Both the position numbers and the translations under genes were made by a program. 64,000 nucleotides of DNA from an uncultured Acidobacteriia bacterium (GTDB lineage: Bacteria > Acidobacteriota > Terriglobia > Bryobacterales > Bryobacteraceae): positions 62,001 through 126,000 of the forward strand of contig CAIVPR010000097.1 of assembly GCA_903907865.1 (NCBI GenBank). Direction: 5' to 3'. This document shows, one piece after another, positions 1 through 9,359 of this stretch (positions are counted from its first letter, which is position 1; each line of letters starts with the position of its first letter). A model generated the notes under the pieces. That model did not search any database. It saw only the letters and a program-made list of their open reading frames with translations, and had not been told where the DNA came from.

Positions 1-915
1 CAGTTCCACACGGCGGTATTCTCGAACCTGACCCGTGACCACTTGGACTACCACCGCACCATGGAAGCCTATTTCGCCGCCAAGCAACTCCTGTTTACCG
101 GTGCGGGCGCGCCTGCGCCTCAGGTTGCCGTGGTGAACAAGGACGACGAGTGGGCCCGCAAGCTGGCCATTCCCCGCACGTCGCAGACCATTTCCTATGG
201 GTTGGGCCAGGACGCCATGCTGCGGGCGCGGCAGATCCACACGGGGCTCGACGGCCTGCGGTTCGAGGTTGCGTTTGACCGCCACCGGGTGGAGATCCGC
301 TCGAAGCTGATCGGCAAGATCAATGTGTACAACATCTTGGCGGCGGTCGGGGCCGGGATTTCGTACCAGTTGCCGATGGATGTGATCGCGGACGGTATTG
401 CCCGCTGCGAGGGAGTGCCGGGCCGGTTCCAACGGGTGGACGAGGGACAGCCGTTCGCCGTGGTCGTCGATTATTCCCACACCGACGATGCGCTGCGCAA
501 CGCGATCGTGGCCGCCCGGAGCCTGAACCCGAAGCGTGTGATCACGGTTTTCGGCTGCGGCGGGGACCGCGACCGCACAAAGCGTCCAGTGATGGGCCAA
601 GTGGCGGGCGAAGGCAGCGACTTGGTGGTCGTGACCAGCGACAATCCGCGGTCCGAGGATCCGCTGGAGATTATCAACGATATTTTGGTCGGGGCGCGTC
701 GCACGGACACGAAGCCAATCGTGGAGCCCGACCGCGCGTCGGCAATCCGCAAGGCGATTGCGGAGGCCAGGTCAGGAGACTTCGTGCTACTTGCGGGCAA
801 GGGCCACGAGACCTACCAGATCTTCCGCGACCGGACGATCCATTTCGACGACCGGGAGTGCGCCGCGGAAGTGCTGCGTTCATTCGGCTTCCGCCGCAAG
901 GACGGCCGGATATGA
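1..915 (+). CDS. murE: UDP-N-acetylmuramoyl-L-alanyl-D-glutamate--2,6-diaminopimelate ligase, 5' truncated
   Basis: Cytoplasmic Mur ligase that adds the third stem-peptide residue to UDP-MurNAc-L-Ala-D-Glu using ATP. The frame is open from base 1, and the first residues (FSNLTRDHLDYHRTMEAY) are the MurE central-domain motif, so roughly the N-terminal 200 residues lie outside the window. The visible part holds the end of the ATP-binding domain and the C-terminal ligase domain. The DNPR motif (bases 640-651) is the signature of meso-diaminopimelate, rather than lysine, specificity. It is the first visible gene of the division/cell wall cluster; 172 bp with palindromic repeats separate it from murF. 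Identification is secure; only the start is missing. Confidence 0.95.
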   Translation, partial: QFHTAVFSNLTRDHLDYHRTMEAYFAAKQLLFTGAGAPAPQVAVVNKDDEWARKLAIPRTSQTISYGLGQDAMLRARQIHTGLDGLRFEVAFDRHRVEIRSKLIGKINVYNILAAVGAGISYQLPMDVIADGIARCEGVPGRFQRVDEGQPFAVVVDYSHTDDALRNAIVAARSLNPKRVITVFGCGGDRDRTKRPVMGQVAGEGSDLVVVTSDNPRSEDPLEIINDILVGARRTDTKPIVEPDRASAIRKAIAEARSGDFVLLAGKGHETYQIFRDRTIHFDDRECAAEVLRSFGFRRKDGRI

Positions 916-920
916 AGCGT

Positions 921-1035
921 TTGTGTGGGGCGGCCAATTCTGGCCGCAGCCGACTTTCAGTCGGCTCTTCCCTCCGCGAGGTGGTGCCGCGTTGTAGGGC
1001 AGCCATTCTTGGCTGCGCCAGGCTTTCAGCCTGGC
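921..1035. repeat. Four consecutive short palindromes between murE and murF
   Basis: Four perfect hairpins follow each other: GCGGCC/GGCCGC (930-947), AGCCGAC/GTCGGCT (948-966), GCAGCC/GGCTGC (999-1016) and GCCAGGC/GCCTGGC (1017-1035). The loops alternate between ATTCT-like (AATTCT, ATTCTT) and TTTCA, while the stems all differ. The block is two copies of a two-hairpin unit with fixed loops and variable arms, resembling a REP/BIME-type intergenic element. A related single hairpin lies near 54763-54782. Function unknown; it could end or stabilise transcripts. Confidence 0.7.
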
Positions 1036-1087
1036 ATAACCGTACATCCAACCGGGCCCCCCAAAAGAGCGCCCAGGGAGTGGCCCA

Positions 1088-2419
1088 GTGACCTCCACCC
1101 TCCCCCAGCTCCCCAACATAACCGGCTGGAGCATCGACTCCCGCACGGTCCAACCCGGTGACGCCTTTTTCGCCATCATCGGCCCCACCCACGACGGCCA
1201 CGACCACGTCCAAGCCGCCTTCGACCGTGGTGCCGCCATCGCCATCGTCTCCAAACCGGTCGCCGCCAAAGGCCCGACCCTGCTCGTCGAAAACACTGAA
1301 CGCACCCTCCAGGACTTCGCGGCCACCATGCGCAGGAACTGGGGCGGCAAAGTCGTCGCCGTCACCGGAAGCGCCGGTAAGACTTCCACCAAAGACGCCA
1401 TCTCCACACTGATGGCAACCCAATTCCCAACAGGCCGAACCATCGGCAACCTCAACAACCACCTTGGCCTCCCCTTGAGCATCCTGCGGCTCCCCGACCA
1501 CGCGCAAGTCGCGGTGCTCGAAATGGGCATGAACCACGCCGGGGAAATCCGCGCGCTGGCCCGCATCGCCAAGCCCGACGTCGGCGTCATCACCAACATC
1601 GGCTGGGCCCACGCCGAAAATTTCCCCGACGGAATCGACGGTGTCGCCCTCGCCAAACGCGAATTGATCGAGGAACTCCCCGCCAACGGCATCGCGATCC
1701 TCAACGCCGACGACCCCCGCGCCCGCGACTTCGCGGACGTGCACCCCGGTCGCACCATCCTCTACGGGTTTTCCGACGCAGCCGAGGTCCGCGCCGAAAA
1801 CGCCGTCGTGACCGCCGACGGAGCGCAATTCCGCGCCCTCGGCCAGGACTTCGAATCCCCGCTCGCCGGACGCCACGGCGTCAGCAACGCGCTCGCCGCC
1901 ATCGCCGCCGCGCACGCGCTCGGAATTCCCGCCGCGCTGTTGCCCGACGCCGTCCGCCAACTCGCCCAAGGCCACATGCGGGGCGAACGGACGGAGCGCA
2001 ACGGCGTCACCATCGTCAACGATTGCTACAATTCCAACCCCGAAGCCGCCCGCTCCATGCTGGAGCTGCTTCGCGGGATTCCCGCCCGACGGCGCATCGC
2101 CGTTCTGGGCGAGATGCTCGAGCTTGGCCGAGAGGCCGAGACCCTTCACCGGGGCACGGGACAATTTGCCGCCGGTGGGGATATTGATGTCCTGGTTGGC
2201 ATCCGCGGTGCCGCCCGGTTCATGGTCGATGAGGCCCTGAAATCCGGGATGTCGGACGGCACCGCGCTCTTTTTCGACACGCCGGAACAGGCTGGCGACT
2301 TTGTCCGGGGCCACGCGCAACCCGGCGACGCGGTACTTTTCAAGGGTTCCCGCGGCGTCCAAGTGGAACGCGCCCTCGAACGGGCATTCGGCCCGCAGGC
2401 ATTCGGCGGAGGCAACTAA
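1088..2419 (+). CDS. murF: UDP-N-acetylmuramoyl-tripeptide--D-alanyl-D-alanine ligase
   Basis: Adds D-Ala-D-Ala to UDP-MurNAc-tripeptide, the last cytoplasmic step of the stem peptide. The 443-residue product has the three-domain Mur ligase layout: an N-terminal substrate domain (SIDSRTVQPGDAFFA), the ATP P-loop TGSAGKTSTKD near residue 95, and the C-terminal domain with NDCYNSNPEAA. The P-loop has SAGKTS where many MurF proteins have SVGKTT, a mild variant. The GTG start is chosen because AGGGAG lies about 8 bases upstream. It is followed after 4 bp by mraY. Length fits the family. Confidence 0.95.
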   Translation: MTSTLPQLPNITGWSIDSRTVQPGDAFFAIIGPTHDGHDHVQAAFDRGAAIAIVSKPVAAKGPTLLVENTERTLQDFAATMRRNWGGKVVAVTGSAGKTSTKDAISTLMATQFPTGRTIGNLNNHLGLPLSILRLPDHAQVAVLEMGMNHAGEIRALARIAKPDVGVITNIGWAHAENFPDGIDGVALAKRELIEELPANGIAILNADDPRARDFADVHPGRTILYGFSDAAEVRAENAVVTADGAQFRALGQDFESPLAGRHGVSNALAAIAAAHALGIPAALLPDAVRQLAQGHMRGERTERNGVTIVNDCYNSNPEAARSMLELLRGIPARRRIAVLGEMLELGREAETLHRGTGQFAAGGDIDVLVGIRGAARFMVDEALKSGMSDGTALFFDTPEQAGDFVRGHAQPGDAVLFKGSRGVQVERALERAFGPQAFGGGN

Positions 2420-2423
2420 TCTC

Positions 2424-3557
2424 ATGCTCTACTGGCTTCTTTACGAACTTCTCTATCCGACAGTCAAAGCTTTCAATGTGTTCCACTACGTGACGCTGCG
2501 CGCCATGCTCGCCAGCCTCACGTCGTTGTTCTTCTGCATCTGGCTGGGTCCATTTACGATCCGGCAACTCCGCATCCTCAAGTTTGGCCAGCACATCCGC
2601 GAGGACGGCCCCCAGTCCCACATGAAGAAGGCTGGCACGCCGACCATGGGTGGACTGCTCATTGTCGCCAGCATCGCCTTTTCGACACTCCTCTGGGCCG
2701 ATCTGAAGCACATGTACGTCTGGATCGCCCTCTTCGCGCTCGTCGCCTTCGCCGGGATCGGGTTCATCGACGACTACGCCAAGGTGTCGAAGAAGCGCAA
2801 CCTCGGCCTGAGCGCGAAGCAGAAATTCGGCTTGCAGATGCTGGTGGCGGCCCTGATCACGGTGGCGCTGGGATTCATGCGGGCGACGGGTGCCTACTCG
2901 ACCACCTTGAACGTGCCGTTCTTCAAGCAACTCCAGCCGGAGTTGCTGATCCACGCGGCGCTGGACAACCCCTTTACGTATCCACTGGCTTTCCTGCCCT
3001 TCTACCTCTTCTTCGTGCTGGTTGTGGTGGGATCGAGCAACGCCGTGAACATTACCGACGGCTTGGACGGCCTTGCGATCGGCCTGATGGTGATCTCGGC
3101 GGGCGCGCTGACGCTGTTCGCCTACACCAGCGGCAACCGCGAACTCGCGACCTACCTACTACTGGCCCGCAATCCGCGGACGGCGGAATTGACTATCTTC
3201 TGCGCGTCGATGACCGGCGCGAGTTTGGGATTCCTCTGGTGGAACGCCCACACGGCGTCGGTGTTCATGGGCGACGTGGGATCGCTGGCGCTCGGCGGCG
3301 CAATGGGCGTCGTGGCGGTCCTGATCAAGCAGGAGATCATCCTGATCTTCATAGCGGGCATGTTCGTTATCGAACTGATGAGCGTGATCCTGCAGGTGGG
3401 CAGCTACAAGCTGCGGAAGAAGCGCATCTTTAAGATGGCGCCGATCCACCACCATTTCGAGGCGCTGGGTTGGGACGAGGAGAAGATCATCGTCCGTTTC
3501 TGGATCATCGGGCTGGTGCTGGCGCTGTTCGCGCTCACCACGCTGAAGTTGAGGTAG
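2424..3557 (+). CDS. mraY: Phospho-N-acetylmuramoyl-pentapeptide-transferase
   Basis: Integral membrane enzyme that transfers phospho-MurNAc-pentapeptide from UDP to undecaprenyl phosphate, making lipid I. The 377-residue product carries the family signatures: KKAGTPTMGG (residues about 70-80), the aspartate motif FIDDYAKVSKKRNLGLSAKQK, NITDGLDGLA, and the histidine motif PIHHHFEALGWDE near the C-terminus. About ten hydrophobic segments are visible. The ATG at 2424 gives the expected MLYWLLYELLYP N-terminus and has GCGGAGG just upstream, at the end of murF. The reading frame is open further upstream, but that part overlaps murF and is not homologous to MraY. Confidence 0.96.
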   Translation: MLYWLLYELLYPTVKAFNVFHYVTLRAMLASLTSLFFCIWLGPFTIRQLRILKFGQHIREDGPQSHMKKAGTPTMGGLLIVASIAFSTLLWADLKHMYVWIALFALVAFAGIGFIDDYAKVSKKRNLGLSAKQKFGLQMLVAALITVALGFMRATGAYSTTLNVPFFKQLQPELLIHAALDNPFTYPLAFLPFYLFFVLVVVGSSNAVNITDGLDGLAIGLMVISAGALTLFAYTSGNRELATYLLLARNPRTAELTIFCASMTGASLGFLWWNAHTASVFMGDVGSLALGGAMGVVAVLIKQEIILIFIAGMFVIELMSVILQVGSYKLRKKRIFKMAPIHHHFEALGWDEEKIIVRFWIIGLVLALFALTTLKLR

Positions 3558-3560
3558 CGG

Positions 3561-4835
3561 ATGCCCATCTACCCCACTCTGGTTGTTGGCATGGAAAAGA
3601 CCGGTCGCGCCGCCGCGGAATTCCTGCGTGCCCGCGGCACCGCCGTCACCGTCTCAGACGTCAAGCCGCTCGACCTCCCCAACTTCCGCCTCCAAACCGA
3701 CGACCTCTTCGACGAGCCCTGGTCGCAGATCGTCCTCTCACCCGGGGTCCCCGCCGACCTCCCCGGCCTCAACCGGGCCCGCGACCTCGGCGTCGACGTC
3801 ATCGGTGAAATCGAACTCGCCGCACCATATCTGAAAGGCCCGACCATCGGAATCACCGGCTCCAACGGCAAGACCACCACGACCGCGCTCACCGGCCACA
3901 TCCTCCAGTCCGCCGGCGTGCCGGTCCAAGTGGGCGGCAACATCGGCACCCCCGTCATCGCCATGGCCGAAACCTCGCGCGACGACCAGTGGAACGTGCT
4001 CGAACTCTCCAGCTTCCAGCTAGAGACCATCCGCACCTTCCGGGCGCACGTAGCGATGTGTCTGAACGTGACCCAGAACCACCTCGACCGCCACCACACT
4101 TTCGAAAACTACGCCGCCGCCAAGGCCAACATCCTCCGGACCCAGCAGCCGGGCGACCACGCCATCCTCAACGGGAACGACCCCGTCTGCCGCTCGTTCG
4201 CGAACATCGGCCCCGCCACCCGCATCTGGTTCGGCGACGACAATTTCCGCGATGGCCAACTCTGGATCAAGAGCGAGCCCCTCATGCCGCTCTCGGAAAT
4301 CCCGATCCCAGGCCGCCACAACGCCGAGAACGTCCTCGCCGCAGCCAACGCGGCCTTGCTGGCCGGCGTCTCGCTCCCCGAAATCGCCGCTGCGGTGAGA
4401 AAATTCAAAGCCGTCGAGCACCGCTTGGAATTCGTGGCCGAGCAGCACGGCGTCCGCTACTACAACGATTCGAAGGCCACCAGCGTCGACGCCACCATCA
4501 AGGCGCTCGACTCCTTCGACGGCAACCTCTGGGTCATCCTCGGCGGCAAGGACAAGGGCAGCGACTACACGCTCCTCCGCGACCGCCTCGCCCGCAAGGC
4601 CCGCGCGGCACTCCTGATCGGTGCCGCGGCGGACAAGATCGCGTCACATTTGGACGGCGCGGTGCGGCTAATCCAAGCTGGCACTCTCGAACAAGCGGTT
4701 GCCGAGGCGCGCCGCAACGCGCATCCCGGTGACACGGTCCTGCTCGCACCCGCCTGCGCCAGCTTCGACCAATTCAAGAGCTACGAACACCGCGGACAAA
4801 CATTCAAGGACTTGGTGCATGGCACAACGGCTTAA
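3561..4835 (+). CDS. murD: UDP-N-acetylmuramoylalanine--D-glutamate ligase
   Basis: Cytoplasmic Mur ligase adding D-glutamate to UDP-MurNAc-L-Ala. The 424-residue product has an N-terminal Rossmann-like UMA-binding domain, the P-loop GITGSNGKTTTTALTG near residue 96, the central motif LNVTQNHLDRHHTFENYAAAK, and the C-terminal domain with YYNDSKATSVDATIKALDS and GGKDKG. The start lies 3 bp after mraY, so the two are probably translationally coupled. The last 17 bases overlap ftsW. Confidence 0.96.
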   Translation: MPIYPTLVVGMEKTGRAAAEFLRARGTAVTVSDVKPLDLPNFRLQTDDLFDEPWSQIVLSPGVPADLPGLNRARDLGVDVIGEIELAAPYLKGPTIGITGSNGKTTTTALTGHILQSAGVPVQVGGNIGTPVIAMAETSRDDQWNVLELSSFQLETIRTFRAHVAMCLNVTQNHLDRHHTFENYAAAKANILRTQQPGDHAILNGNDPVCRSFANIGPATRIWFGDDNFRDGQLWIKSEPLMPLSEIPIPGRHNAENVLAAANAALLAGVSLPEIAAAVRKFKAVEHRLEFVAEQHGVRYYNDSKATSVDATIKALDSFDGNLWVILGGKDKGSDYTLLRDRLARKARAALLIGAAADKIASHLDGAVRLIQAGTLEQAVAEARRNAHPGDTVLLAPACASFDQFKSYEHRGQTFKDLVHGTTA

Positions 4836-5964
4836 GACAGATTGGATTCTCTTCATCACGGTGGTCCTGATGGTCCTATTCGGGTCCGTGATGGTCTACA
4901 GCGCCTCCAGCGTTGTGGCTGCGGTGCGCCATGACGGGGCCAGTTGGTACTACGCGGTGCGGCAGCTGATCTGGCTCGTGGTCGCGGTTCCCGTGATGAT
5001 GTATTTCAAGCGCCTGCACTACCGGAACCTGCAGACGCCGGCCGTCGCGTTCACGCTGACGGGCATCACGCTGATGTTGCTGGTGGCCGCCTACGTTCTG
5101 GACGCCAAGCAGCACCGCTGGATCCGCTTTCCGCTATTCGGCGGACTGCAGCCTGCCGAGTTCGCCAAGCCCGCAGTGGCGATGTTCCTCGCGTACTTCA
5201 TCGCGTTGCGCGGACGGGCGATCAACAGCAAATACACGCTCGTCCCCGCGATCCTGGCGTTGGGTTTCATGATCGCCGCCATCGTGGTGGCGGACCTCGG
5301 GACGCCGATCGTGCTCGTCTCGACAGCGGGCGCGGTGTTCATGGTGGCGGGACTCGAGCGGCGCTACTTCCTGATCCTGGTGGCCGTCGGGATCTTGGCC
5401 TGCGTCGCGGCGGTGGCGGCGAAGCCATATCGGCTGGTGCGCATGGTGCACTTCGTCGATCCGCAGATGAAGCTTGTCGACAAGTACGACAAGTCGGGCT
5501 GGATCCGCCGTCAGATGAACCAATCGGTCACCACGAAGGACCCGAACTACCAGATCGAGCAGTCGAAGATCGCCATCGGGTCCGGGGGCTTGATCGGGAC
5601 CGGCCTGATGCGGGGGCGGCAGAAGCTGTTCTACCTGCCCGAATCGCACACCGACATGATCTTCGCGGTGGTTGGGGAGGAGTTCGGGCTGTTTGGGTCG
5701 TTGGTGGTGATGACCGGATTCCTCGTGATCCTTTGGCGCGGGATTCGGGCGTCGTTGCTGGTCCCGGACGATTTCGGGCGCTACCTCGCGCTTGGGTTGA
5801 CGGTGCTGATGGTGTTCCAAGCGTTCTTCAACATTAGCGTGGCGCTGGATATGGTGCCGCCGAAGGGGATTCCCTTGCCGATGATCAGCTTCGGGGGAAG
5901 CTCGTTGCTGGTGACGTTGGCATCGATGGGCGTGCTGATGAACATCTCGGAGCATGCCGGATGA
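4819..5964 (+). CDS. ftsW: SEDS-family lipid II glycosyltransferase / division protein FtsW
   Basis: Polytopic membrane protein of the divisome that polymerises lipid II together with a partner class B PBP. The start at 4819 (MAQRLKTDWILFITVVLM) overlaps murD by 17 bases and gives a 381-residue protein with about ten hydrophobic helices. SEDS signatures are present: KQHRWIRFPLFGGLQPAEFAKPA, the long periplasmic loop, PESHTDMIFAVVGEEFG, and the C-terminal VPPKGIPLPMISFGGSS. Position between murD and murG is the usual ftsW place. A longer frame reading starts inside murD and is unlikely. Confidence 0.94.
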   Translation: MAQRLKTDWILFITVVLMVLFGSVMVYSASSVVAAVRHDGASWYYAVRQLIWLVVAVPVMMYFKRLHYRNLQTPAVAFTLTGITLMLLVAAYVLDAKQHRWIRFPLFGGLQPAEFAKPAVAMFLAYFIALRGRAINSKYTLVPAILALGFMIAAIVVADLGTPIVLVSTAGAVFMVAGLERRYFLILVAVGILACVAAVAAKPYRLVRMVHFVDPQMKLVDKYDKSGWIRRQMNQSVTTKDPNYQIEQSKIAIGSGGLIGTGLMRGRQKLFYLPESHTDMIFAVVGEEFGLFGSLVVMTGFLVILWRGIRASLLVPDDFGRYLALGLTVLMVFQAFFNISVALDMVPPKGIPLPMISFGGSSLLVTLASMGVLMNISEHAG

Positions 5965-5980
5965 GGTGGACGAGGACAGC

Positions 5981-7093
5981 ATGAGCCTATTCCTCATGGC
6001 CGGCGGCGGAACCGGAGGGCACGTCATCCCCGCAATCGCGGTCGCGCGCGAACTCGTGAAATCCGGCCACGAAGTGCTCTTCATCGGCACCGAGCGCGGT
6101 GCCGAATCGCGTCTGGTTCCCGCCGCCGGATTCCGCCTTGAATTCATCCAGGTGGGTGGCCTCAAACGCCTCGGCCTCGCCACCAAACTCGCCAGCCTCT
6201 GGCAACTCGCCACCGAGACCCTGCGCCTGCGCCGCCTATTCTCCCGGTGGAAGCCCGCCGCAGTCTTCAGTATGGGCGGCTTCGTCGCCGGTCCCACGGT
6301 CCTCGCAGCCCTCTCGCGCGGCGTCCCCGTCGTCCTCATGGAGCCCAATGCGCTCCCCGGCTTCACCAACCGTGCCATCGCCGGTCGCGTCAAGCGCGCC
6401 CTCGTCAGCTTCGAGGAAACCACCCGCTTCTTCCCCGCAGGCCGCACCGAGATAACCGGACTCCCGGTCCGCGAGGAGTTCTTTGCCATCGGCCCCAAGC
6501 CCGACTCCCCCGAATTCACCGTCCTCATCACCGGCGGCAGCCAAGGCTCGCAAACGCTCAACCTCGCCGCCCGCGCAGCCTGGCCACTGTTCGTGGAATC
6601 CGGCTTGCCCATCCGTATCCTCCACCAGACCGGTGCCCGCCAGACAGGCTCCGCCAGTTTCGAGGCCGTCTCCCAAGATTTCTCCAAGACCGGCCTCCGC
6701 GGCGAGGTTTCGGCCTTCATCGCCGACATGCCCGCCGCCTTCCGCCAAGCCGACCTGATTGTCTGCCGGTCCGGTGCCGGTGCCGTCTCCGAACTCGCCG
6801 CAGCCGGCAAGCCCTCCATCCTGATCCCGTTTCCCTTCGCAGCCGACGACCACCAGCTCAAGAACGCCCAAGCCTTCGAACGCGCCGGTGCCTCCATCCT
6901 TTCCCTCGACAAGGAATGGACCGGTGGACGGTTTTTCGAACTCGTCAAGGAACTCTATCTCGACCCCGCCCGCGTCGAGTCGATGGCTCAAAACGCTCGT
7001 CGCCTCGCGCGCCACGGAGCAGCCCGTCGGGCTGCGGATATTCTGATGCACGAAGCTATTGACATAGCTTCCACTAACCGAAACAATAAGTAG
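5981..7093 (+). CDS. murG: UDP-N-acetylglucosamine--undecaprenyl-PP-MurNAc-pentapeptide transferase
   Basis: Peripheral membrane GT-B glycosyltransferase that converts lipid I to lipid II. The glycine-rich first motif MAGGGTGGHVIPAIAVA directly follows the chosen ATG at 5981, as in the family; an alternative ATG at 5954 would add nine residues and overlap ftsW. Downstream motifs include GGFVAGPTVLAA, ITGGSQGSQTLN and CRSGAGAVSELAAAGKPSILIPFPFAADDHQLKNA, which form the UDP-GlcNAc site. The 370-residue length is normal. murC follows after 5 bp. Confidence 0.95.
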   Translation: MSLFLMAGGGTGGHVIPAIAVARELVKSGHEVLFIGTERGAESRLVPAAGFRLEFIQVGGLKRLGLATKLASLWQLATETLRLRRLFSRWKPAAVFSMGGFVAGPTVLAALSRGVPVVLMEPNALPGFTNRAIAGRVKRALVSFEETTRFFPAGRTEITGLPVREEFFAIGPKPDSPEFTVLITGGSQGSQTLNLAARAAWPLFVESGLPIRILHQTGARQTGSASFEAVSQDFSKTGLRGEVSAFIADMPAAFRQADLIVCRSGAGAVSELAAAGKPSILIPFPFAADDHQLKNAQAFERAGASILSLDKEWTGGRFFELVKELYLDPARVESMAQNARRLARHGAARRAADILMHEAIDIASTNRNNK

Positions 7094-7098
7094 ATAAA

Positions 7099-8490
7099 AT
7101 GTTTTTCTCACGTCACCACCTGCACTTTGCGGGCATCGGAGGGATCGGGATGAGCGGCATCGCCGAGGTGTTGCTGAACCTCGGCTATACCATCTCCGGC
7201 TCCGACCTGAAGCTGACCCCCATCACCGACCGCCTCGCCCAACTTGGTGCCACCATTTACGCCGGACACGCAGCCGCCAACGTGCTGGGCGCGAAGGCGC
7301 TCGTCGTCAGTTCCGCCGTCGACGAGTCGAACCCGGAAGTCCGGGAGGCCCGCCGCCTCCTGATCCCCGTCATCCCCCGCGGCGAACTGCTCGCCGAGCT
7401 GATGCGCCTCAAGTACGGCATCGCCATCGCCGGCAGCCACGGCAAGACCACCACCACCTCCATGGCGGCCACCATTCTGAGCCATGCGGGGATGGATCCC
7501 ACGGTCGTCGTCGGCGGCAAGGTCGCAGCCATGGGCGGGGCAAATGCCCGTGTCGGCAAGAGCGACTTCCTCGTCGTCGAATCCGACGAGAGCGACGGCT
7601 CGTTCCTCAAGCTCTCGCCCATCCTCGCCATCGTCACCAACATCGACCGCGAGCACCTCGACCACTATGCCGATATCAACGCCATCCGCGCGGCGTTCAC
7701 CGAGTTCGTCAACAAGGTCCCGTTCTACGGTGCCGCCATCGTCTGCCTCGATAACGAGAACATCCAGACGATCCTCCCGTCGATCCGCCGCCGCACCATC
7801 ACCTACGGACTCAACGCCCAGGCCGACTACCGTCCCGCCGACATTGTGACCGGCGATTTCCAGACCACCTTCCGCCTCTGGAACCGCACCGTCGATCTGG
7901 GTTTGTTTTGTTTGAACGTCCCCGGTGCCCACAACGTTCTCAACGCCATCGCCGCCATCGCGATCGCCTTGGAGTTGCAAGTGCCTGTCGACACCATCCG
8001 CGAGGGCCTCGCCAAGTTTACAGGCGTCGGACGGCGCTTCGAAGTCCGGGGCGAAGTCAACGGAATCAGGCTTGTGGACGACTACGGCCACCATCCGACC
8101 GAAGTTCTTGCCACGCTGGCCGCCGCGAAGTCGGTCTGCAAAGGTCGCCTCCACGTCCTGTTCCAGCCGCACCGCTACACCCGCACGCTGCACTTGATGG
8201 ACGATTTCGCCCGCGCCTTCCATGACGCCGACCGCGTCGTCCTGCTCGACATCTACGCAGCGTCCGAAAAGCCCATCGAAGGCGTGACTTCGCAGGTTCT
8301 GGCCGACCGCATGCGCCAGTTCGGCAACCGTGGGGTCGAGTACGCCGGTGCCGCGCAAGCCGGGGTCGACGCAATTGTCCGTGGCGCGCAGCCGGGCGAC
8401 TTGATCCTGACTTTGGGTGCCGGCAGCGTGTCCCTGCTTGGCGAGAAGATTCTACAAGCTTTGCAAGGAGTTGCCGATGCCCAAGGGTAA
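7099..8490 (+). CDS. murC: UDP-N-acetylmuramate--L-alanine ligase
   Basis: First Mur ligase of the stem-peptide pathway, adding L-alanine to UDP-MurNAc. The 463-residue product begins with the Rossmann motif HFAGIGGIGMSGIAEVL, has the P-loop IAGSHGKTTTTSM near residue 115, VESDESDGSFL and NIDREHLDHYADINAI in the central domain, and DDYGHHPTEVLATL with HRYTRT in the C-terminal domain. Its 3' end overlaps ftsQ by 14 bases. No murB or ddl follows, although those genes often sit between murC and ftsQ elsewhere. Confidence 0.96.
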   Translation: MFFSRHHLHFAGIGGIGMSGIAEVLLNLGYTISGSDLKLTPITDRLAQLGATIYAGHAAANVLGAKALVVSSAVDESNPEVREARRLLIPVIPRGELLAELMRLKYGIAIAGSHGKTTTTSMAATILSHAGMDPTVVVGGKVAAMGGANARVGKSDFLVVESDESDGSFLKLSPILAIVTNIDREHLDHYADINAIRAAFTEFVNKVPFYGAAIVCLDNENIQTILPSIRRRTITYGLNAQADYRPADIVTGDFQTTFRLWNRTVDLGLFCLNVPGAHNVLNAIAAIAIALELQVPVDTIREGLAKFTGVGRRFEVRGEVNGIRLVDDYGHHPTEVLATLAAAKSVCKGRLHVLFQPHRYTRTLHLMDDFARAFHDADRVVLLDIYAASEKPIEGVTSQVLADRMRQFGNRGVEYAGAAQAGVDAIVRGAQPGDLILTLGAGSVSLLGEKILQALQGVADAQG

Positions 8491-9349
8491 CGCGACGGCC
8501 AAACTTCCGGCCGCAACCGCCAACACCACCGGGTCCATTCCCAAAAAGAAGGATGCCGCCGCTTCCAGGACGGCTCCGAAGAAGCCGTTCAACTGGAGTT
8601 TGGCTCTCAATGTCGTTGCGTGGACCTGCGTTTTGGCCGGCGCCGCATGGGCTGGCCGCGAAGTCCACACCTTCCTCCTGCAGGATCCCCGTTTCGGGCT
8701 TTCCTGCCCGGAAGACGAGACTACCTGCGCCAGCTTCGAAATCCACGGCACCACCTACGCCAGCCGCGCCCGCATCCAGTCGGTCTTCGCGTCCGACTTC
8801 GGCCACAGCATCTTCCAAATGCCCTTGGCCGAGCGCCGTCGCCGCCTGTTGGCGCTCGACTGGATCCGCAGCGCCTCCATCACCCGCGTTTGGCCCAACA
8901 AGATCGTGGTCACCGTGTCCGAACGGCACCCTGCCGCTTTCGCCAAGTTGCCCTTGGGCGCGTCCACCCGCTACCGCCTGGCCCTCATCGACGACGACGG
9001 CGTGCTCCTCTCGCTGCCCGCGCGCGTCCGGTTCCACCTGCCAGTGGTCAGCGGCCTCACCGAGGACCAGACCGAGGACGACCGCCGCCTGCGCGTCAAG
9101 GCGATGCACCACGTCCTGGCCGACCTCGGTCCGAACAGCGACAACATCTCCGAAATCAATGTCTCCAACACCCGCGAGATCCGGGTGGTGGCTGCCGTGG
9201 AGGGCGAAGGCGTCGACCTCTGGCTCGGCGACCAGCATTACCGTTCGCGGTTTCTCAACTTCCTGACCCACTATCCCCAGATCCGGAAGCACTCGGCAAC
9301 CGCCAACGTCTTCGACCTGCGCCAGGACGACAGGATCATCGGTAAGTGA
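8477..9349 (+). CDS. ftsQ: Cell division protein FtsQ/DivIB
   Basis: Bitopic divisome protein linking FtsL/FtsB to the rest of the complex. The 290-residue product has a basic cytoplasmic tail of about 45 residues, one membrane helix (SLALNVVAWTCVLAGAAWAG), and a periplasmic POTRA plus FtsQ domain with the motif LDWIRSASITRVWPNKIVVTVSERHPAAF. The ATG at 8477 is supported by AAGGAG seven bases upstream. Sequence is weakly conserved, as usual for FtsQ, so the call also rests on position between murC and ftsA. Two cysteines (CPEDETTC) just outside the membrane are unusual. Confidence 0.88.
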   Translation: MPKGNATAKLPAATANTTGSIPKKKDAAASRTAPKKPFNWSLALNVVAWTCVLAGAAWAGREVHTFLLQDPRFGLSCPEDETTCASFEIHGTTYASRARIQSVFASDFGHSIFQMPLAERRRRLLALDWIRSASITRVWPNKIVVTVSERHPAAFAKLPLGASTRYRLALIDDDGVLLSLPARVRFHLPVVSGLTEDQTEDDRRLRVKAMHHVLADLGPNSDNISEINVSNTREIRVVAAVEGEGVDLWLGDQHYRSRFLNFLTHYPQIRKHSATANVFDLRQDDRIIGK

Positions 9350-9359
9350 ATAGGGCCAA

